Of a stretch of DNA of 64,000 bases, positions 20,772-30,120 are shown piece after piece (positions within the stretch are counted from its first letter, which is position 1; each line of letters opens with the position of its first letter). Both the position numbers and the translations under genes were made by a program. The stretch lies in the NCBI RefSeq assembly GCF_009817885.1, contig NZ_CP041764.1, positions 1,612,001 to 1,676,000 of the forward strand, written 5' to 3'. The stretch is from Serratia rhizosphaerae. GTDB lineage: Bacteria; Pseudomonadota; Gammaproteobacteria; Enterobacterales; Enterobacteriaceae. The notes beneath the pieces were generated by a model, which saw only the letters and a list, made by a program, of their open reading frames with translations, was not told where the DNA came from and made no database searches.

Positions 20772-22436
20772 ATGAGCAACCCAATCCCCTGGTGGCAAAA
20801 CGGCGTCATCTACCAAATCTACCCGAAGAGCTTTCAGGACAGCAGCGGTAACGGCTACGGCGATCTGGCCGGCGTGATCCAGCGGCTGGATTATCTGCAG
20901 GATCTGGGCGTCGACGCCATCTGGCTGACGCCGGTCTATCTCTCCCCGCAGGTGGATAACGGCTATGACGTCGCCGACTACTGCGCCATCGACCCGGCCT
21001 ACGGCAGCATGGAAACCTTCGAACAACTGGTGGCGGCCGCGCACCAGCGCGATATCCGCATCGTGATGGATATGGTGTTCAACCATACGTCGACCGAGCA
21101 TCCGTGGTTCCGGGCGGCGCAGGATCGCCACAGCCCGCAGCGCCAGTTCTATATCTGGCGCGACGGCGCTGAGGGGACGCCGCCGAATAACTGGCGCTCC
21201 AAGTTCGGCGGTTCGGCCTGGCAGTGGCACGCCGACAGCGGTCAGTATTATCTGCACCTGTTCGCCACCGAGCAGGCAGATTTGAACTGGGAACACCCGC
21301 CGGTGCGCGAGGAGCTGAAGAAAATCTGCCGGTTCTGGGCGGATAAAGGCGTCGACGGCCTGCGGCTGGATGTGATCAATCTGGTGTCCAAGCAGCAGGA
21401 TTTCCCGGACGACGCGCACGGCGACGGCCGGCGTTTTTACACCGACGGCCCGCGCATTCACCCATTCCTGCAGGAAATGAGCCGCGAAGTGTTCCGGCCG
21501 CGCGGCCTGATGACGGTCGGCGAGATGTCGTCCACCAGCCTGGAACATTGCCGGCAATATGCGGCAAACGGCGGCGAAGAGCTGTCGATGACCTTTAACT
21601 TTCACCACTTGAAGGTCGATTACGCCAACGGCGAAAAATGGACGCTGGCGGCGCCGGACTACGTGGAGCTGAAGCAGATTTTCCGCCACTGGCAGCAGGG
21701 CATGCACAACCACGCCTGGAACGCGCTGTTCTGGTGTAACCACGATCAGCCGCGCATCGTCTCGCGTTTCGGCGACGACCATGCGCTGCGCGTGCCGGCG
21801 GCGAAGATGCTGGCGATGGTGCTGCACGGCATGCAGGGCACACCCTATATCTATCAGGGCGAGGAGATCGGCATGACCAATCCGCACTTTGTGCGTATTG
21901 ACCAATACCGCGACGTCGAAAGCCTGAATATGTACGCCGAACTGCGCGCCGCAGGGCGCAGCGACGCCGAGCTGCTGGCGATTCTGGCCAGTAAATCGCG
22001 CGATAACGGACGCACGCCGATGCAGTGGAATGCCGGACAACACGCCGGCTTCAGCCAGGGCACGCCCTGGATACCCTGCGCCGACAACTACCGACAGATA
22101 AACGTCGAGGCGGCGCTGGCCGATCGGGATTCGGTGTTTTACACCTATCGTCACCTGATCGCCCTGCGCAAGCAGTATCCGCTGCTGACCCACGGCGACT
22201 ATCAGGATCTGGCGCCGGCACACCCGGCGCTGTGGTGCTACCAGCGCAGCTGGAACGGCCAGCGGCTGCTGGTGGCAGCCAATCTGAGCGCCCGGCCGCA
22301 GGCGTGGGACGCGGCCGGCGTTGCAGCATCCGATCTGTGGCGCGTGGCGATCGGCAACTACGCCGATACGCCGCCGCAGCCGCAACCGCTGACCCTGCGG
22401 CCGTTTGAGGCGGTGTGGTGGCTGCTGGAGGAATAA
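20772..22436 (+). CDS. treC: trehalose-6-phosphate hydrolase
   Basis: TreC splits trehalose-6-phosphate into glucose and glucose-6-phosphate. This 554-residue GH13 enzyme starts with WWQNGVIYQIYPKSFQDS. It carries the catalytic regions DGLRLDVINL (nucleophile Asp), TVGEMSS (acid/base Glu) and CNHDQPR (transition-state Asp). It completes the treRBC set. Confidence 0.97.
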   Translation: MSNPIPWWQNGVIYQIYPKSFQDSSGNGYGDLAGVIQRLDYLQDLGVDAIWLTPVYLSPQVDNGYDVADYCAIDPAYGSMETFEQLVAAAHQRDIRIVMDMVFNHTSTEHPWFRAAQDRHSPQRQFYIWRDGAEGTPPNNWRSKFGGSAWQWHADSGQYYLHLFATEQADLNWEHPPVREELKKICRFWADKGVDGLRLDVINLVSKQQDFPDDAHGDGRRFYTDGPRIHPFLQEMSREVFRPRGLMTVGEMSSTSLEHCRQYAANGGEELSMTFNFHHLKVDYANGEKWTLAAPDYVELKQIFRHWQQGMHNHAWNALFWCNHDQPRIVSRFGDDHALRVPAAKMLAMVLHGMQGTPYIYQGEEIGMTNPHFVRIDQYRDVESLNMYAELRAAGRSDAELLAILASKSRDNGRTPMQWNAGQHAGFSQGTPWIPCADNYRQINVEAALADRDSVFYTYRHLIALRKQYPLLTHGDYQDLAPAHPALWCYQRSWNGQRLLVAANLSARPQAWDAAGVAASDLWRVAIGNYADTPPQPQPLTLRPFEAVWWLLEE

Positions 22437-22509
22437 TGTTCCTACACTCAGCTGCGTAAACCCGCTTTGCCCCCCGCTACCCGAAGGGCAGAGCGAGCCC
22501 AAGCGCGGG

Positions 22510-22538
22510 TGCAGGGGCCGCGCCCTCGGCCCCTGTAA
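22510..22538. repeat. GC-rich hairpin repeat after treC
   Basis: CAGGGGCCG (22512-22520) pairs perfectly with CGGCCCCTG (22527-22535). The hairpin follows a purine/GC-rich stretch, ends without a T run, and resembles the dispersed TGTAGGG elements in its core. It may be a related repeat or an mRNA 3' stabiliser. Confidence 0.4.
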
Positions 22539-22620
22539 TCGCCGTTCATGTAGAGCCAGAGAAATACCGTATTCTTATGGCAATTCTAATAACTCCGTGC
22601 CCACGGAGATGGACATAGAC

Positions 22621-23154
22621 TTACGCGGTAAACAGCGCCTGCACCCTCGTCGCGACGCCGGCAGCTTCCTGCGCCAGACGCGCGTCGCTGAGGTCATTCA
22701 CCCCCTGCACCAGATGCGGCGGCAGATAGTCCATCCCGGTCAGGTTCGCCATCGCCTGGAACGGCAGCAGCAGATCGGCCGCCGGATAGCGGTTGTAGCC
22801 CTGCGCGCTGTAGGCCTGCCGATCGCCACCGGTGCTCACCACCAGCTGCAGCGGTTTACCGTGCAGCTGCGTGCCGCGGCTGCCGTAGGCGAAACCGTAG
22901 GTTAATACCGCATCCTGCCATTCGCTGAGGATCGCCGGCGAACTGTACCAGTAAAACGGGAACATCATCACCAGCGCATCATGGCTTTGCAATAACGCCT
23001 GCTCATGGGCCACATCAATGCGGTAATCCGGGTAGCTGCGCATCAGCTCATGCACGGTTACCCCGGGCAACGGGCGCACGGCCTCGATCAGCGCCCGGTT
23101 AACGCGGGATTCATCGGGAAAGCGGTGGGCGGTCAGCACTAAAATACGCGACAT
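22621..23154 (-). CDS. flavodoxin-fold NAD(P)H:quinone oxidoreductase
   Basis: The 177-residue protein belongs to the flavodoxin_2 group with MdaB, KefF/KefG and YwrO. Evidence is the N-terminal RILVLTAHRFPDESRVNRAL, the active-site segment MMFPFYWYSSPAILSEWQD and a C-terminal GYNRYPAADLL. Such proteins use FMN or FAD to reduce quinones, or act as ancillary subunits of Kef potassium channels; no kef gene is nearby. It is divergent from a LysR regulator, its probable controller. Confidence 0.82.
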   Translation of the reverse strand: MSRILVLTAHRFPDESRVNRALIEAVRPLPGVTVHELMRSYPDYRIDVAHEQALLQSHDALVMMFPFYWYSSPAILSEWQDAVLTYGFAYGSRGTQLHGKPLQLVVSTGGDRQAYSAQGYNRYPAADLLLPFQAMANLTGMDYLPPHLVQGVNDLSDARLAQEAAGVATRVQALFTA

Positions 23155-23195
23155 ACTTTTATCCTTCTTCAGCGGCGCGGCGACATCGCCGCGTT

Positions 23196-23210
23196 ATCAC
23201 CGCTCGTGAT
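23196..23210. promoter_or_regulatory. candidate LysR box between divergent genes
   Basis: The inverted repeat ATCAC-CGCTC-GTGAT contains an exact T-N11-A core. It lies between the quinone oxidoreductase and the LysR regulator, where LysR proteins usually bind. Confidence 0.5.
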
Positions 23211-23290
23211 GGCGCTATCTTTTCATTTCCGCCGCGTTCGGTGTAGGCTGTGTTTACTCACTTTAGTTTCAACCCAAAGTATCTACCGCC

Positions 23291-24199
23291 ATGTCGCTGC
23301 CTTTTGACGTACACCGCCTGCTGCCGGCCTTTCTCAGCGCGGCGCAGAGCCAAAACTTCTCCGCTGCGGCGCGCCAGCTGGGCGTCACGCCGGCGGCGGT
23401 CAGCAAGAATATCCGCGCGCTGGAAAGCAAACTGGCGCTGCGTCTGTTTCAGCGCAACACGCACAGCGTAACGCTGACCGCCGAAGGCCAGGCACTGCTG
23501 GCACAGGTCGCCCCGCTGTGGCAGGCGCTGGCCGGCACGCTGGAGAGCGCCGGCGCCGAACGGCAGCCGGCCGGCACGGTGCGCGCCAGTATCTTGCCCG
23601 GCTTTGGCCGCCGGATGCTGATGCCGCGCGTGCCCGAATTTCTCCAGCGCTATCCGCAGATCGAGCTGGATCTGTCACTGGACGCACGGATCGTCAATCT
23701 GGTGGGAGAAGGCTTCGACGTGGCGATCGGCAACCGGATCGGCGAAGACAGCCGGCTGGTCGCCCGGCCGCTGTACGCCATGCAAAGCGGGCTGGTGGCC
23801 GCGCCGGGTTATCTGGCGCAGTACGGCACGCCGCGTACGCCGGCGGATCTGGCGCGGCACCACTGTCTGCTGCACCGCAACCCGGCCAACGGCCGGCGGA
23901 TTAAATGGCCGCTGCGGCTGCCGGACGGCGCGTCGATGCCAGAACTGCGTGGCCCGCTGGTCGCCAGCCGGCCGGAGATGCTGCTGGACGCCGCACTGGC
24001 CGGGCTGGGCATCGCCTATATCGCCGACTGGCACAGCGCGCCCTATCTGGCCGAAGGTGCGCTGCAGCCGGTGTTGGCGGATTACTGGCCGTCGCCGACC
24101 CCGCTGTGGCTCTACTACGCCTCCAGCAACCTGCCGCCGCGCGTGCGTGTCTGGGTAGATTTTTTGCTGGAGCAATTTTCCCCTCATCCTGCGCAATGA
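23291..24199 (+). CDS. LysR-family transcriptional regulator
   Basis: The 302-residue protein has an N-terminal winged helix (FLSAAQSQNFSAAARQLGVT, residues about 14-33) and a type-2 periplasmic-binding effector domain. It is divergent from the flavodoxin-fold oxidoreductase across a gap holding a T-N11-A palindrome. Control of that neighbour is inferred from layout; the inducer is unknown. Confidence 0.85.
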   Translation: MSLPFDVHRLLPAFLSAAQSQNFSAAARQLGVTPAAVSKNIRALESKLALRLFQRNTHSVTLTAEGQALLAQVAPLWQALAGTLESAGAERQPAGTVRASILPGFGRRMLMPRVPEFLQRYPQIELDLSLDARIVNLVGEGFDVAIGNRIGEDSRLVARPLYAMQSGLVAAPGYLAQYGTPRTPADLARHHCLLHRNPANGRRIKWPLRLPDGASMPELRGPLVASRPEMLLDAALAGLGIAYIADWHSAPYLAEGALQPVLADYWPSPTPLWLYYASSNLPPRVRVWVDFLLEQFSPHPAQ

Positions 24200-24235
24200 C
24201 GATCTGTACGGCGATCGCCCCGCCGCCGGCTTTCT

Positions 24236-24249
24236 TTGTCCTGCATCAA
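24236..24249. promoter_or_regulatory. weak FNR-like site
   Basis: TTGTC-CTGC-ATCAA keeps one perfect FNR half-site (ATCAA) and three of five bases of the other. It lies upstream of the anaerobic nrdD-nrdG genes, where FNR control is known in E. coli. The match is imperfect. Confidence 0.25.
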
Positions 24250-24263
24250 GAAAATTCCGCCAA

Positions 24264-24313
24264 CACCCATATATAGTATCTCCACTAACATCAGCATCTA
24301 TATATAGTAGTTA
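24264..24313. promoter_or_regulatory. pair of NrdR boxes upstream of nrdD
   Basis: The core ATATATAGTA occurs twice, ending at 24278 and 24309. The two copies are 31 bp apart, three helical turns, which is the paired spacing known for the NrdR repressor of ribonucleotide reductase genes. Confidence 0.75.
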
Positions 24314-24420
24314 TCCACAAAATCATCCACACCGCCCCGTAGCCCAGCCCCGCTGCGGCATTGCCCTGTGGATAAGCTGAAACGGCTATCTGTTCCCATC
24401 GGCGGAACAAGGAGAACGAC

Positions 24421-26559
24421 GTGAAACCAGTAGTGATTAAACGGGACGGCTGTCAGGTTCCCTTCGACGAAGCACGTATCAAACAGGCCATCGAACGCGC
24501 CGCCCGCGCCGCCGAGGTGAACGACAGTGAGTATTGCGCCGCCGTCGCCCGTGAAGTCGCTCAACAGATGTCCCGCCAGCCGCGGCTGGATATCCATGAT
24601 ATTCAGCAGGCGGTGGAAAACCGGCTGATGGCCGGCGAATACAAACAACTGGCGCGCGCCTATATCGAATACCGTCACGACCGCGACGTCGCCCGCGAAC
24701 TGCGCGGCCGGCTGAATCAGGAGATCCGCGGCCTGGTCGAACAAAGCAACGCCGCGCTGCTGAATGAAAACGCCAATAAAGACAGCAAGGTCATTCCCAC
24801 CCAGCGCGATCTGCTGGCCGGCATTGTCGCCAAACACTATGCCAAGCAGCATATCCTGCCGCGCGACGTGGTGCTGGCCCACGAACGCGGTGAAATTCAC
24901 TACCACGATCTGGACTACGCGCCGTTTTTCCCGATGTTCAACTGCATGCTGATCGACCTGCAGGGCATGCTGACCAACGGCTTTAAAATGGGCAACGCCG
25001 AGATCGAAACGCCGAAATCGATCTCCACCGCCACCGCGGTCACCGCGCAGATCATCGCGCAGGTGGCCAGCCATATCTACGGCGGCACTACCATCAACCG
25101 TATTGATGAGATCCTGGCGCCGTACGTCAGCGCCAGCTTCCGCAAACACCAGCAGGTGGCCGAAGAGTGGCAGATCCCGGACGTAGCCGGCTATGCCATG
25201 GCGCGCACTGAAAAAGAGTGTTACGACGCCTTCCAGTCGTTGGAGTATGAGGTCAATACGCTGCATACCGCCAACGGCCAGACGCCGTTCGTCACCTTTG
25301 GCTTCGGCCTCGGCACCAGTTGGCAGTCGCGGCTGATCCAGCAGTCAATCCTGAAAAACCGCATCGCCGGGCTGGGGAAAAACCGCAAAACGGCGGTGTT
25401 CCCAAAGCTGGTATTCGCCATCCGCGACGGCCTCAACCACCGCTACGGCGATCGGAACTACGACATCAAGCAGCTGGCGCTGGAGTGCGCCAGCAAACGC
25501 ATGTACCCCGATATCCTCAATTACGATCAGGTGGTGCAGGTAACCGGCTCGTTTAAAACGCCGATGGGCTGCCGCAGCTTCCTCGGCAGCTATCAGGAGA
25601 ACGGTAAGCCGGTGCACGACGGACGCAACAACCTTGGCGTCATCAGCCTTAATCTGCCGCGCATTGCGCTGGAATCGCAGGGCAATGAAGAACGCTTCTG
25701 GCAGTTGCTGGATCGCCGCCTGCTGCTGGCGAAAAAGGCGCTGATGACGCGCATCGCACGCCTGCAGGGCATCAAGGCGCGCGTGGCGCCGATTCTGTAT
25801 ATGGAAGGGGCCTGCGGCGTGCGGCTGAACGCCGACGACGATATCGCCGAAATCTTCAAAAACGGCCGCGCGTCGATCTCCCTCGGCTATATCGGCATTC
25901 ATGAAACCATCAACGCGCTGTTCGGCAACGCCGGGCACCTGTTCGATGACCAGGCGCTGCGCGCCAAGGCCGTCGCCATTGTCGAACGTCTGCGCGCCGC
26001 CACCGAAAGCTGGAAAGAGGAAACCGGCTACGGCTTCAGCCTGTACAGCACCCCGAGCGAAAACCTGTGCGACCGCTTCTGCCGGCTGGACACCGCCGAT
26101 TTCGGCGTGGTGCCGGGCGTGACCGACAAGGGCTACTACACCAACAGCTTCCACCTCGACGTCGAGAAAAAGGTCAATCCGTACGACAAACTGGACTTCG
26201 AGGCGCCTTACCCGCCGTTGGCCAATGGCGGCTTTATCTGTTACGGCGAATACCCGAACCTGCAGCATAACCTGAAGGCGCTGGAAGACGTATGGGACTA
26301 CAGCTACAGCCGCGTGCCCTATTACGGCACCAACACGCCAATCGACGAGTGTTACCAATGCGGCTACACCGGCGAGTTCTCCTGCACCAGCAAAGGGTTT
26401 ACCTGCCCGAAATGCGGCAATCACGACTCTGCCAAGGTGTCGGTCACCCGCCGCGTCTGCGGCTATCTCGGCAGCCCGGACGCGCGGCCATTCAACGCCG
26501 GCAAGCAGGAAGAGGTTAAACGCCGGGTGAAGCATCTGGATAACGGGCAGTTGGGCTAA
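24421..26559 (+). CDS. nrdD: anaerobic ribonucleoside-triphosphate reductase
   Basis: NrdD reduces ribonucleoside triphosphates to deoxynucleotides without oxygen. It has 712 residues, as in E. coli: an N-terminal ATP cone (VVIKRDGCQVPFDEARIKQA), a C-terminal zinc site (CYQCGY and CPKCG), and glycyl-radical Gly681 in RVCGYLGSP. Translation starts at a GTG with AAGGAG upstream. It is followed by its activase nrdG. Confidence 0.98.
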   Translation: MKPVVIKRDGCQVPFDEARIKQAIERAARAAEVNDSEYCAAVAREVAQQMSRQPRLDIHDIQQAVENRLMAGEYKQLARAYIEYRHDRDVARELRGRLNQEIRGLVEQSNAALLNENANKDSKVIPTQRDLLAGIVAKHYAKQHILPRDVVLAHERGEIHYHDLDYAPFFPMFNCMLIDLQGMLTNGFKMGNAEIETPKSISTATAVTAQIIAQVASHIYGGTTINRIDEILAPYVSASFRKHQQVAEEWQIPDVAGYAMARTEKECYDAFQSLEYEVNTLHTANGQTPFVTFGFGLGTSWQSRLIQQSILKNRIAGLGKNRKTAVFPKLVFAIRDGLNHRYGDRNYDIKQLALECASKRMYPDILNYDQVVQVTGSFKTPMGCRSFLGSYQENGKPVHDGRNNLGVISLNLPRIALESQGNEERFWQLLDRRLLLAKKALMTRIARLQGIKARVAPILYMEGACGVRLNADDDIAEIFKNGRASISLGYIGIHETINALFGNAGHLFDDQALRAKAVAIVERLRAATESWKEETGYGFSLYSTPSENLCDRFCRLDTADFGVVPGVTDKGYYTNSFHLDVEKKVNPYDKLDFEAPYPPLANGGFICYGEYPNLQHNLKALEDVWDYSYSRVPYYGTNTPIDECYQCGYTGEFSCTSKGFTCPKCGNHDSAKVSVTRRVCGYLGSPDARPFNAGKQEEVKRRVKHLDNGQLG

Positions 26560-26592
26560 CGGCCCGGCCGGCCGTTTACGGAAGGATCGGCG

Positions 26593-27057
26593 ATGAATTA
26601 TCACCAGTATTACCCCGTCGACGTGGTCAACGGCCCCGGCACCCGCTGCACGCTGTTTGTCGCCGGCTGCGTGCACCAGTGCCGCGGCTGCTACAACCAG
26701 AGCACCTGGCGGCTTGATTCCGGCCAGCCGTTTACTGCGGCGCTGGCGGACCAGATTATCGCCGACCTCAACGACCCGCGCATTACACGCCAGGGATTGT
26801 CGCTGTCCGGCGGCGATCCGCTGCATCCGGCCAATGTGCCGGAGATATTACGGCTGGTGCAGCGGGTGCGCGCTGAATGCCCCGGTAAAGATATCTGGCT
26901 GTGGACCGGCTACCGGTTGGCGGAGCTGGACGCTGCGCAGCAACGGGTGGTGAATCTGATCAACGTGCTTATCGACGGGAAGTTCGTGCAGGCGTTGCGC
27001 GATCCGGCGCTGATTTGGCGCGGCAGCAGCAATCAGGTGGTGCATAAGCTGCGCTGA
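26593..27057 (+). CDS. nrdG: anaerobic ribonucleotide reductase-activating protein
   Basis: NrdG is a radical-SAM enzyme that generates the glycyl radical on NrdD. The protein has 154 residues; the iron-sulfur motif CVHQCRGC places Cys26, Cys30 and Cys33 as the cluster ligands. It lies 33 bp after nrdD in the same operon. Confidence 0.97.
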   Translation: MNYHQYYPVDVVNGPGTRCTLFVAGCVHQCRGCYNQSTWRLDSGQPFTAALADQIIADLNDPRITRQGLSLSGGDPLHPANVPEILRLVQRVRAECPGKDIWLWTGYRLAELDAAQQRVVNLINVLIDGKFVQALRDPALIWRGSSNQVVHKLR

Positions 27058-27064
27058 GCGTGAA

Positions 27065-27098
27065 GCGGGGATGCATTTTCGCATCCCCGCAACTTTTT
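27065..27098. terminator. terminator after nrdG
   Basis: The perfect stem GCGGGGATGC/GCATCCCCGC with a six-base loop is followed by five Ts. It also lies at the end of the convergent permease gene and can serve both. Confidence 0.85.
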
Positions 27099-28155
27099 AG
27101 AATATAAACATCCCGACCATGCCGGTCAGGATGCCGCACAGCGCCACCAGCGCCGCCGTCAGGCACAGCGCTTTTGCGGAGAAGGCCTTCTTCAGCATCA
27201 GCAGCGACGGCAGGCTGACCGCCGGCAGCGTCATCAGCAGCGCCAGCGCCGGGCCGGGGCCCATGCCCGCCAGCATCATCGCCTGCACGATCGGAATTTC
27301 CGCCGCGGTGGGAATCACAAACAGACAGCCGGCAAGCGCCAGGCCGATAATCCACAGCAGGCTGTTATCCACCGCGCCCTCGGCGTACGGGAACAGCCAG
27401 ACCCGCGCCGCCCCCAACAGCAGCACCGCCAGAATATAAACCGGGATGGTTGACCAACACAGCGTCCACAGCGCCGTCAGCCAGCGGCGCAGGAACGGCT
27501 GAGGCGCGCTCTCGCACGCCGGCGGAGTCGTCACCGCTTCGCTCGCCGGCGGCGCGTCGTTTGCGGTCAGACGCTGCACCAGCCAGGCCACGCCCAGCAC
27601 CATGATCACGCCGGCCGCCAGACGCATGGCGGCAAACTGCCAGCCCAGCACAAAGCCCATAAAAATCAGCGTGGCCGGGTTCAGCACCGGGTTGCTGAGC
27701 CAAAACGCCAGCGCCGCGCCGCTGGATACCGACTGGCGGCGTAAACCGGCCGCCACCGGCGCCGCGCAGCAAGTGCACATCATGCCCGGCAGCGCGATCA
27801 GCGACCCCAGCAGCGTGCCGGAGAAACGCTGATGCCCCAGCGTACGCACCAGCCAATCGCGCGGAATCAACACCTGCACCAGTGACCCCACCAGCACGCC
27901 CAGCAGCGCGGCCTTCCACACCGCCGCAAAGTAGGTCAGCGCGTACTGCCACGCCGCCATCCACGGGTTATGCGCGCCATCGGCCAGGATCGAGCCGCCG
28001 ATGGAGTGGCTTTCCGCCGCGACAAACGCCTTACCGTAGTAAGGCTGCCATTTGACGTAGTACAGACCGACGGCGACCACCAGTAAAAACAGCACGGGTT
28101 TCCACAGCGGCCATGAACGCGTCTGGCTGCCGGAGGCAGGTAAAGGTTGAGACAT
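27097..28155 (-). CDS. permease of the YraQ/ArsP type (UPF0718)
   Basis: The 352-residue protein has eight or more hydrophobic segments in two homologous halves. It carries the conserved PGMMCTCCAAPVAAGLRR motif and the matching FVIPTAAEIPIVQAMM in the second half, typical of the DUF318 permease family that includes ArsP. Members of this family export organoarsenicals, but the substrate here is unknown. I start at the ATG at 28155; an upstream TTG has no ribosome-binding site. Confidence 0.8.
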   Translation of the reverse strand: MSQPLPASGSQTRSWPLWKPVLFLLVVAVGLYYVKWQPYYGKAFVAAESHSIGGSILADGAHNPWMAAWQYALTYFAAVWKAALLGVLVGSLVQVLIPRDWLVRTLGHQRFSGTLLGSLIALPGMMCTCCAAPVAAGLRRQSVSSGAALAFWLSNPVLNPATLIFMGFVLGWQFAAMRLAAGVIMVLGVAWLVQRLTANDAPPASEAVTTPPACESAPQPFLRRWLTALWTLCWSTIPVYILAVLLLGAARVWLFPYAEGAVDNSLLWIIGLALAGCLFVIPTAAEIPIVQAMMLAGMGPGPALALLMTLPAVSLPSLLMLKKAFSAKALCLTAALVALCGILTGMVGMFIF

Positions 28156-28221
28156 GAGAGTAACCAGCAAGCAACAAACAATGGCGCTAGCTTAGCGCGA
28201 TAGCGCGCCGTGCGCACCCGC

Positions 28222-28272
28222 CTGTCGAAAATAGTTCATCTGTTCGCCACATCGCCGTCACCTCAGCGTCAT
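28222..28272 (+). promoter_or_regulatory. Pho-box array upstream of the phn operon
   Basis: CTGTCGAAAATAGTTCAT (28222-28239) matches 13 of 18 bases of the PhoB box. CCGTCACCTCAGCGTCAT (28255-28272) is a second, weaker box exactly 33 bp (three 11-bp units) on. The 11-bp phase is the known arrangement of PhoB half-sites, so induction under phosphate starvation is expected. Confidence 0.65.
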
Positions 28273-28363
28273 CTGCGCCCGGCAGGATAAGCCCCATCAC
28301 CAACCGCCTCCCAGCCGCCGCACCGGCGCTGTTAGCGGCGATTGGCGCACGGAGGTTTTAACT

Positions 28364-29092
28364 ATGACGCAGATATCTAGACATCCTACCAGTTACCCTA
28401 CACGCTATCAGCAAATCGCGGCGCAGCTGGAAGAAGAGCTACGCAGCCGTTACCGCGGCGGCGACTACCTGCCTTCGGAACAGCAGCTGGCGGACCATTA
28501 TCAGGTCAACCGCCATACCCTGCGCCGGGCGGTGGATCAACTGGTGGAGCGCGGCTGGCTGCAGCGCCGCCACGGCGTCGGCATTTTGGTGCTGATGCGC
28601 CCTTACGACTACCCACTGCACGCCAAAACCCGCTTTACCCAGAACCTGCTCGAGCAGGGCAACCACCCCACCAGTGAGTGCTTACTCGCAGTATTGCGCC
28701 CGTGCAACGGCCACATCGCCAGCGCGCTGGGCTGTGAGGAGGGCCAGCAGGCGATCCACCTGCGTACCCTGCGCCGGGTAAACGGCGTACCGATGAGCGT
28801 GATCGACCACTACCTGCCCGACCTCGACTGGTGGCCGGCCCTGCAGCAGTTCCGCCAGGGATCGCTGCATGAATTTATTGAACAGCATATCCATCAGCCG
28901 CTCAGCCGCCGCCAGACGCGCATCAGCGCCCGACAGGCGCAGGCGAAAGAGCGCCAACTGCTGGAACTGGCCGCCGACGCGCCGCTGCTGTGCGTGCGCA
29001 CCCTCAACGTCTGCAGCGGCAGCGACCGGCTGGCGGAATACTCCGTCAGCCTGGCACGCGCCGATATGCTCGAACTGACCATGGAGCACTGA
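28364..29092 (+). CDS. phnF: phosphonate operon GntR-type regulator PhnF
   Basis: The 242-residue protein has an N-terminal GntR winged helix (PSEQQLADHYQVNRHTLRRA) and a C-terminal UTRA ligand-binding domain. It is the first gene of the C-P lyase operon, abutting phnG, and has a GGAGG ribosome-binding site. PhnF is the presumed local regulator of phosphonate use. The operon also has PhoB-like sites upstream. Confidence 0.93.
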   Translation: MTQISRHPTSYPTRYQQIAAQLEEELRSRYRGGDYLPSEQQLADHYQVNRHTLRRAVDQLVERGWLQRRHGVGILVLMRPYDYPLHAKTRFTQNLLEQGNHPTSECLLAVLRPCNGHIASALGCEEGQQAIHLRTLRRVNGVPMSVIDHYLPDLDWWPALQQFRQGSLHEFIEQHIHQPLSRRQTRISARQAQAKERQLLELAADAPLLCVRTLNVCSGSDRLAEYSVSLARADMLELTMEH

Positions 29093-29542
29093 ATGTCCTC
29101 TCTCTCATCACGACAACGCTGGATGTCGGTGCTGGCGCACAGCCGCCCGGCCCAGCTGCGCAGCCACTGGCAGGCGCTGAACCTGAACCCCGAGTACCGG
29201 CTGCTGCGCGCGCCGGAGATTGGCCTGACGCAGCTGCAGGGGCGCATGGGCGCCACCGGCCGCCGCTTTGTGCTGGGCGATATGACCGTTACCCGCGCGG
29301 TGGTGCAGCTGGAAAGCGGCGGCCACGGCTACAGCTATGTTGCCGGGCGCGATAAGGCGCATGCCGAACTGTGCGCGCTGGTCGACGCCCTGCTGCAACA
29401 GCCGGCATACCAGGAACGGCTGCTGCAACAGTTGATCGCCCCACTGGCGGCGGCGCAGCAGGAACAACGCCAGCAGCGCGCCCGCGAGGTGGCCACCAGT
29501 CGGGTCGATTTCTTTACGCTGGTACGGGGAGAGTCGCCATGA
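29093..29542 (+). CDS. phnG: C-P lyase core subunit PhnG
   Basis: PhnG (149 residues) is part of the PhnGHIJ core complex, which couples methylphosphonate to ATP to make ribosyl-triphosphonate. It has the E. coli-like N-terminus RWMSVLAHSRPAQL. The phnG stop overlaps the phnH start (ATGA), so translation is probably coupled. Confidence 0.95.
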   Translation: MSSLSSRQRWMSVLAHSRPAQLRSHWQALNLNPEYRLLRAPEIGLTQLQGRMGATGRRFVLGDMTVTRAVVQLESGGHGYSYVAGRDKAHAELCALVDALLQQPAYQERLLQQLIAPLAAAQQEQRQQRAREVATSRVDFFTLVRGESP

Positions 29543-30120
29543 GTTTACTGGATGGTTTCGCCAGCCCGGTGGCGCAGGCGCAGCAGACGTTCCGCCTGAT
29601 CCTGAAAGCATTGAGCGAACCGGGCGTCACGGTGCGGCTGACAGGCGGGCCGCAGTGGCCGCCGCTCAACGCCGCCGCCACCGCCGTCTTGCTGACGCTG
29701 GCCGACGGCGAAACGCCGCTCCTGATCGAACCGGCGCTGAACAGTGAGCAGGTGCTGACTAACCTTCGTTTCCACACCGGCGCGCCGCAGGCCTCCTCGG
29801 CGGCGCAGGCGGCGTTCGCCGTTTACGACCCGCGCCTGCAGGCGGCGGATCTGCACGCGCTGCCGCACGGCGACGAACTGGCGCCGGAACAAGGCGCGAC
29901 GCTGATCGTCCAGCTCGACGATCTGGAAAACGGCGCGCCGCTGCGGCTGCGCGGCCCCGGCATTGCCCACAGCCGCACCATCGCGCCGACGCTGCCGGAG
30001 GCGCTGCGCCGCTATCTGCTGGCGCGCCCGCAGCCCTTCCCGCTCGGGCTTGACGTGATTCTGACCTGCGGCGACGCGCTGCTGGCCATCCCGCGCACCA
30101 CTCATCTGGAGGAATGCTGA
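29539..30120 (+). CDS. phnH: C-P lyase core subunit PhnH
   Basis: This 193-residue PLP-transferase-fold protein without catalytic residues is a structural subunit of PhnGHIJ. The start at 29539 is set by the ATGA overlap with phnG and by the N-terminus SLLDGFASPVAQAQQTFR. Its stop overlaps the phnI start (TGATG). Confidence 0.94.
   Translation: MSLLDGFASPVAQAQQTFRLILKALSEPGVTVRLTGGPQWPPLNAAATAVLLTLADGETPLLIEPALNSEQVLTNLRFHTGAPQASSAAQAAFAVYDPRLQAADLHALPHGDELAPEQGATLIVQLDDLENGAPLRLRGPGIAHSRTIAPTLPEALRRYLLARPQPFPLGLDVILTCGDALLAIPRTTHLEEC

Noticed and set aside
19434..22502. Open frame of over 1000 codons on the minus strand opposite treB and treC
   Set aside because: It has low-complexity Arg/His/Gln composition, no ribosome-binding site, and lies over two well-supported genes; a shadow of GC-rich coding DNA.
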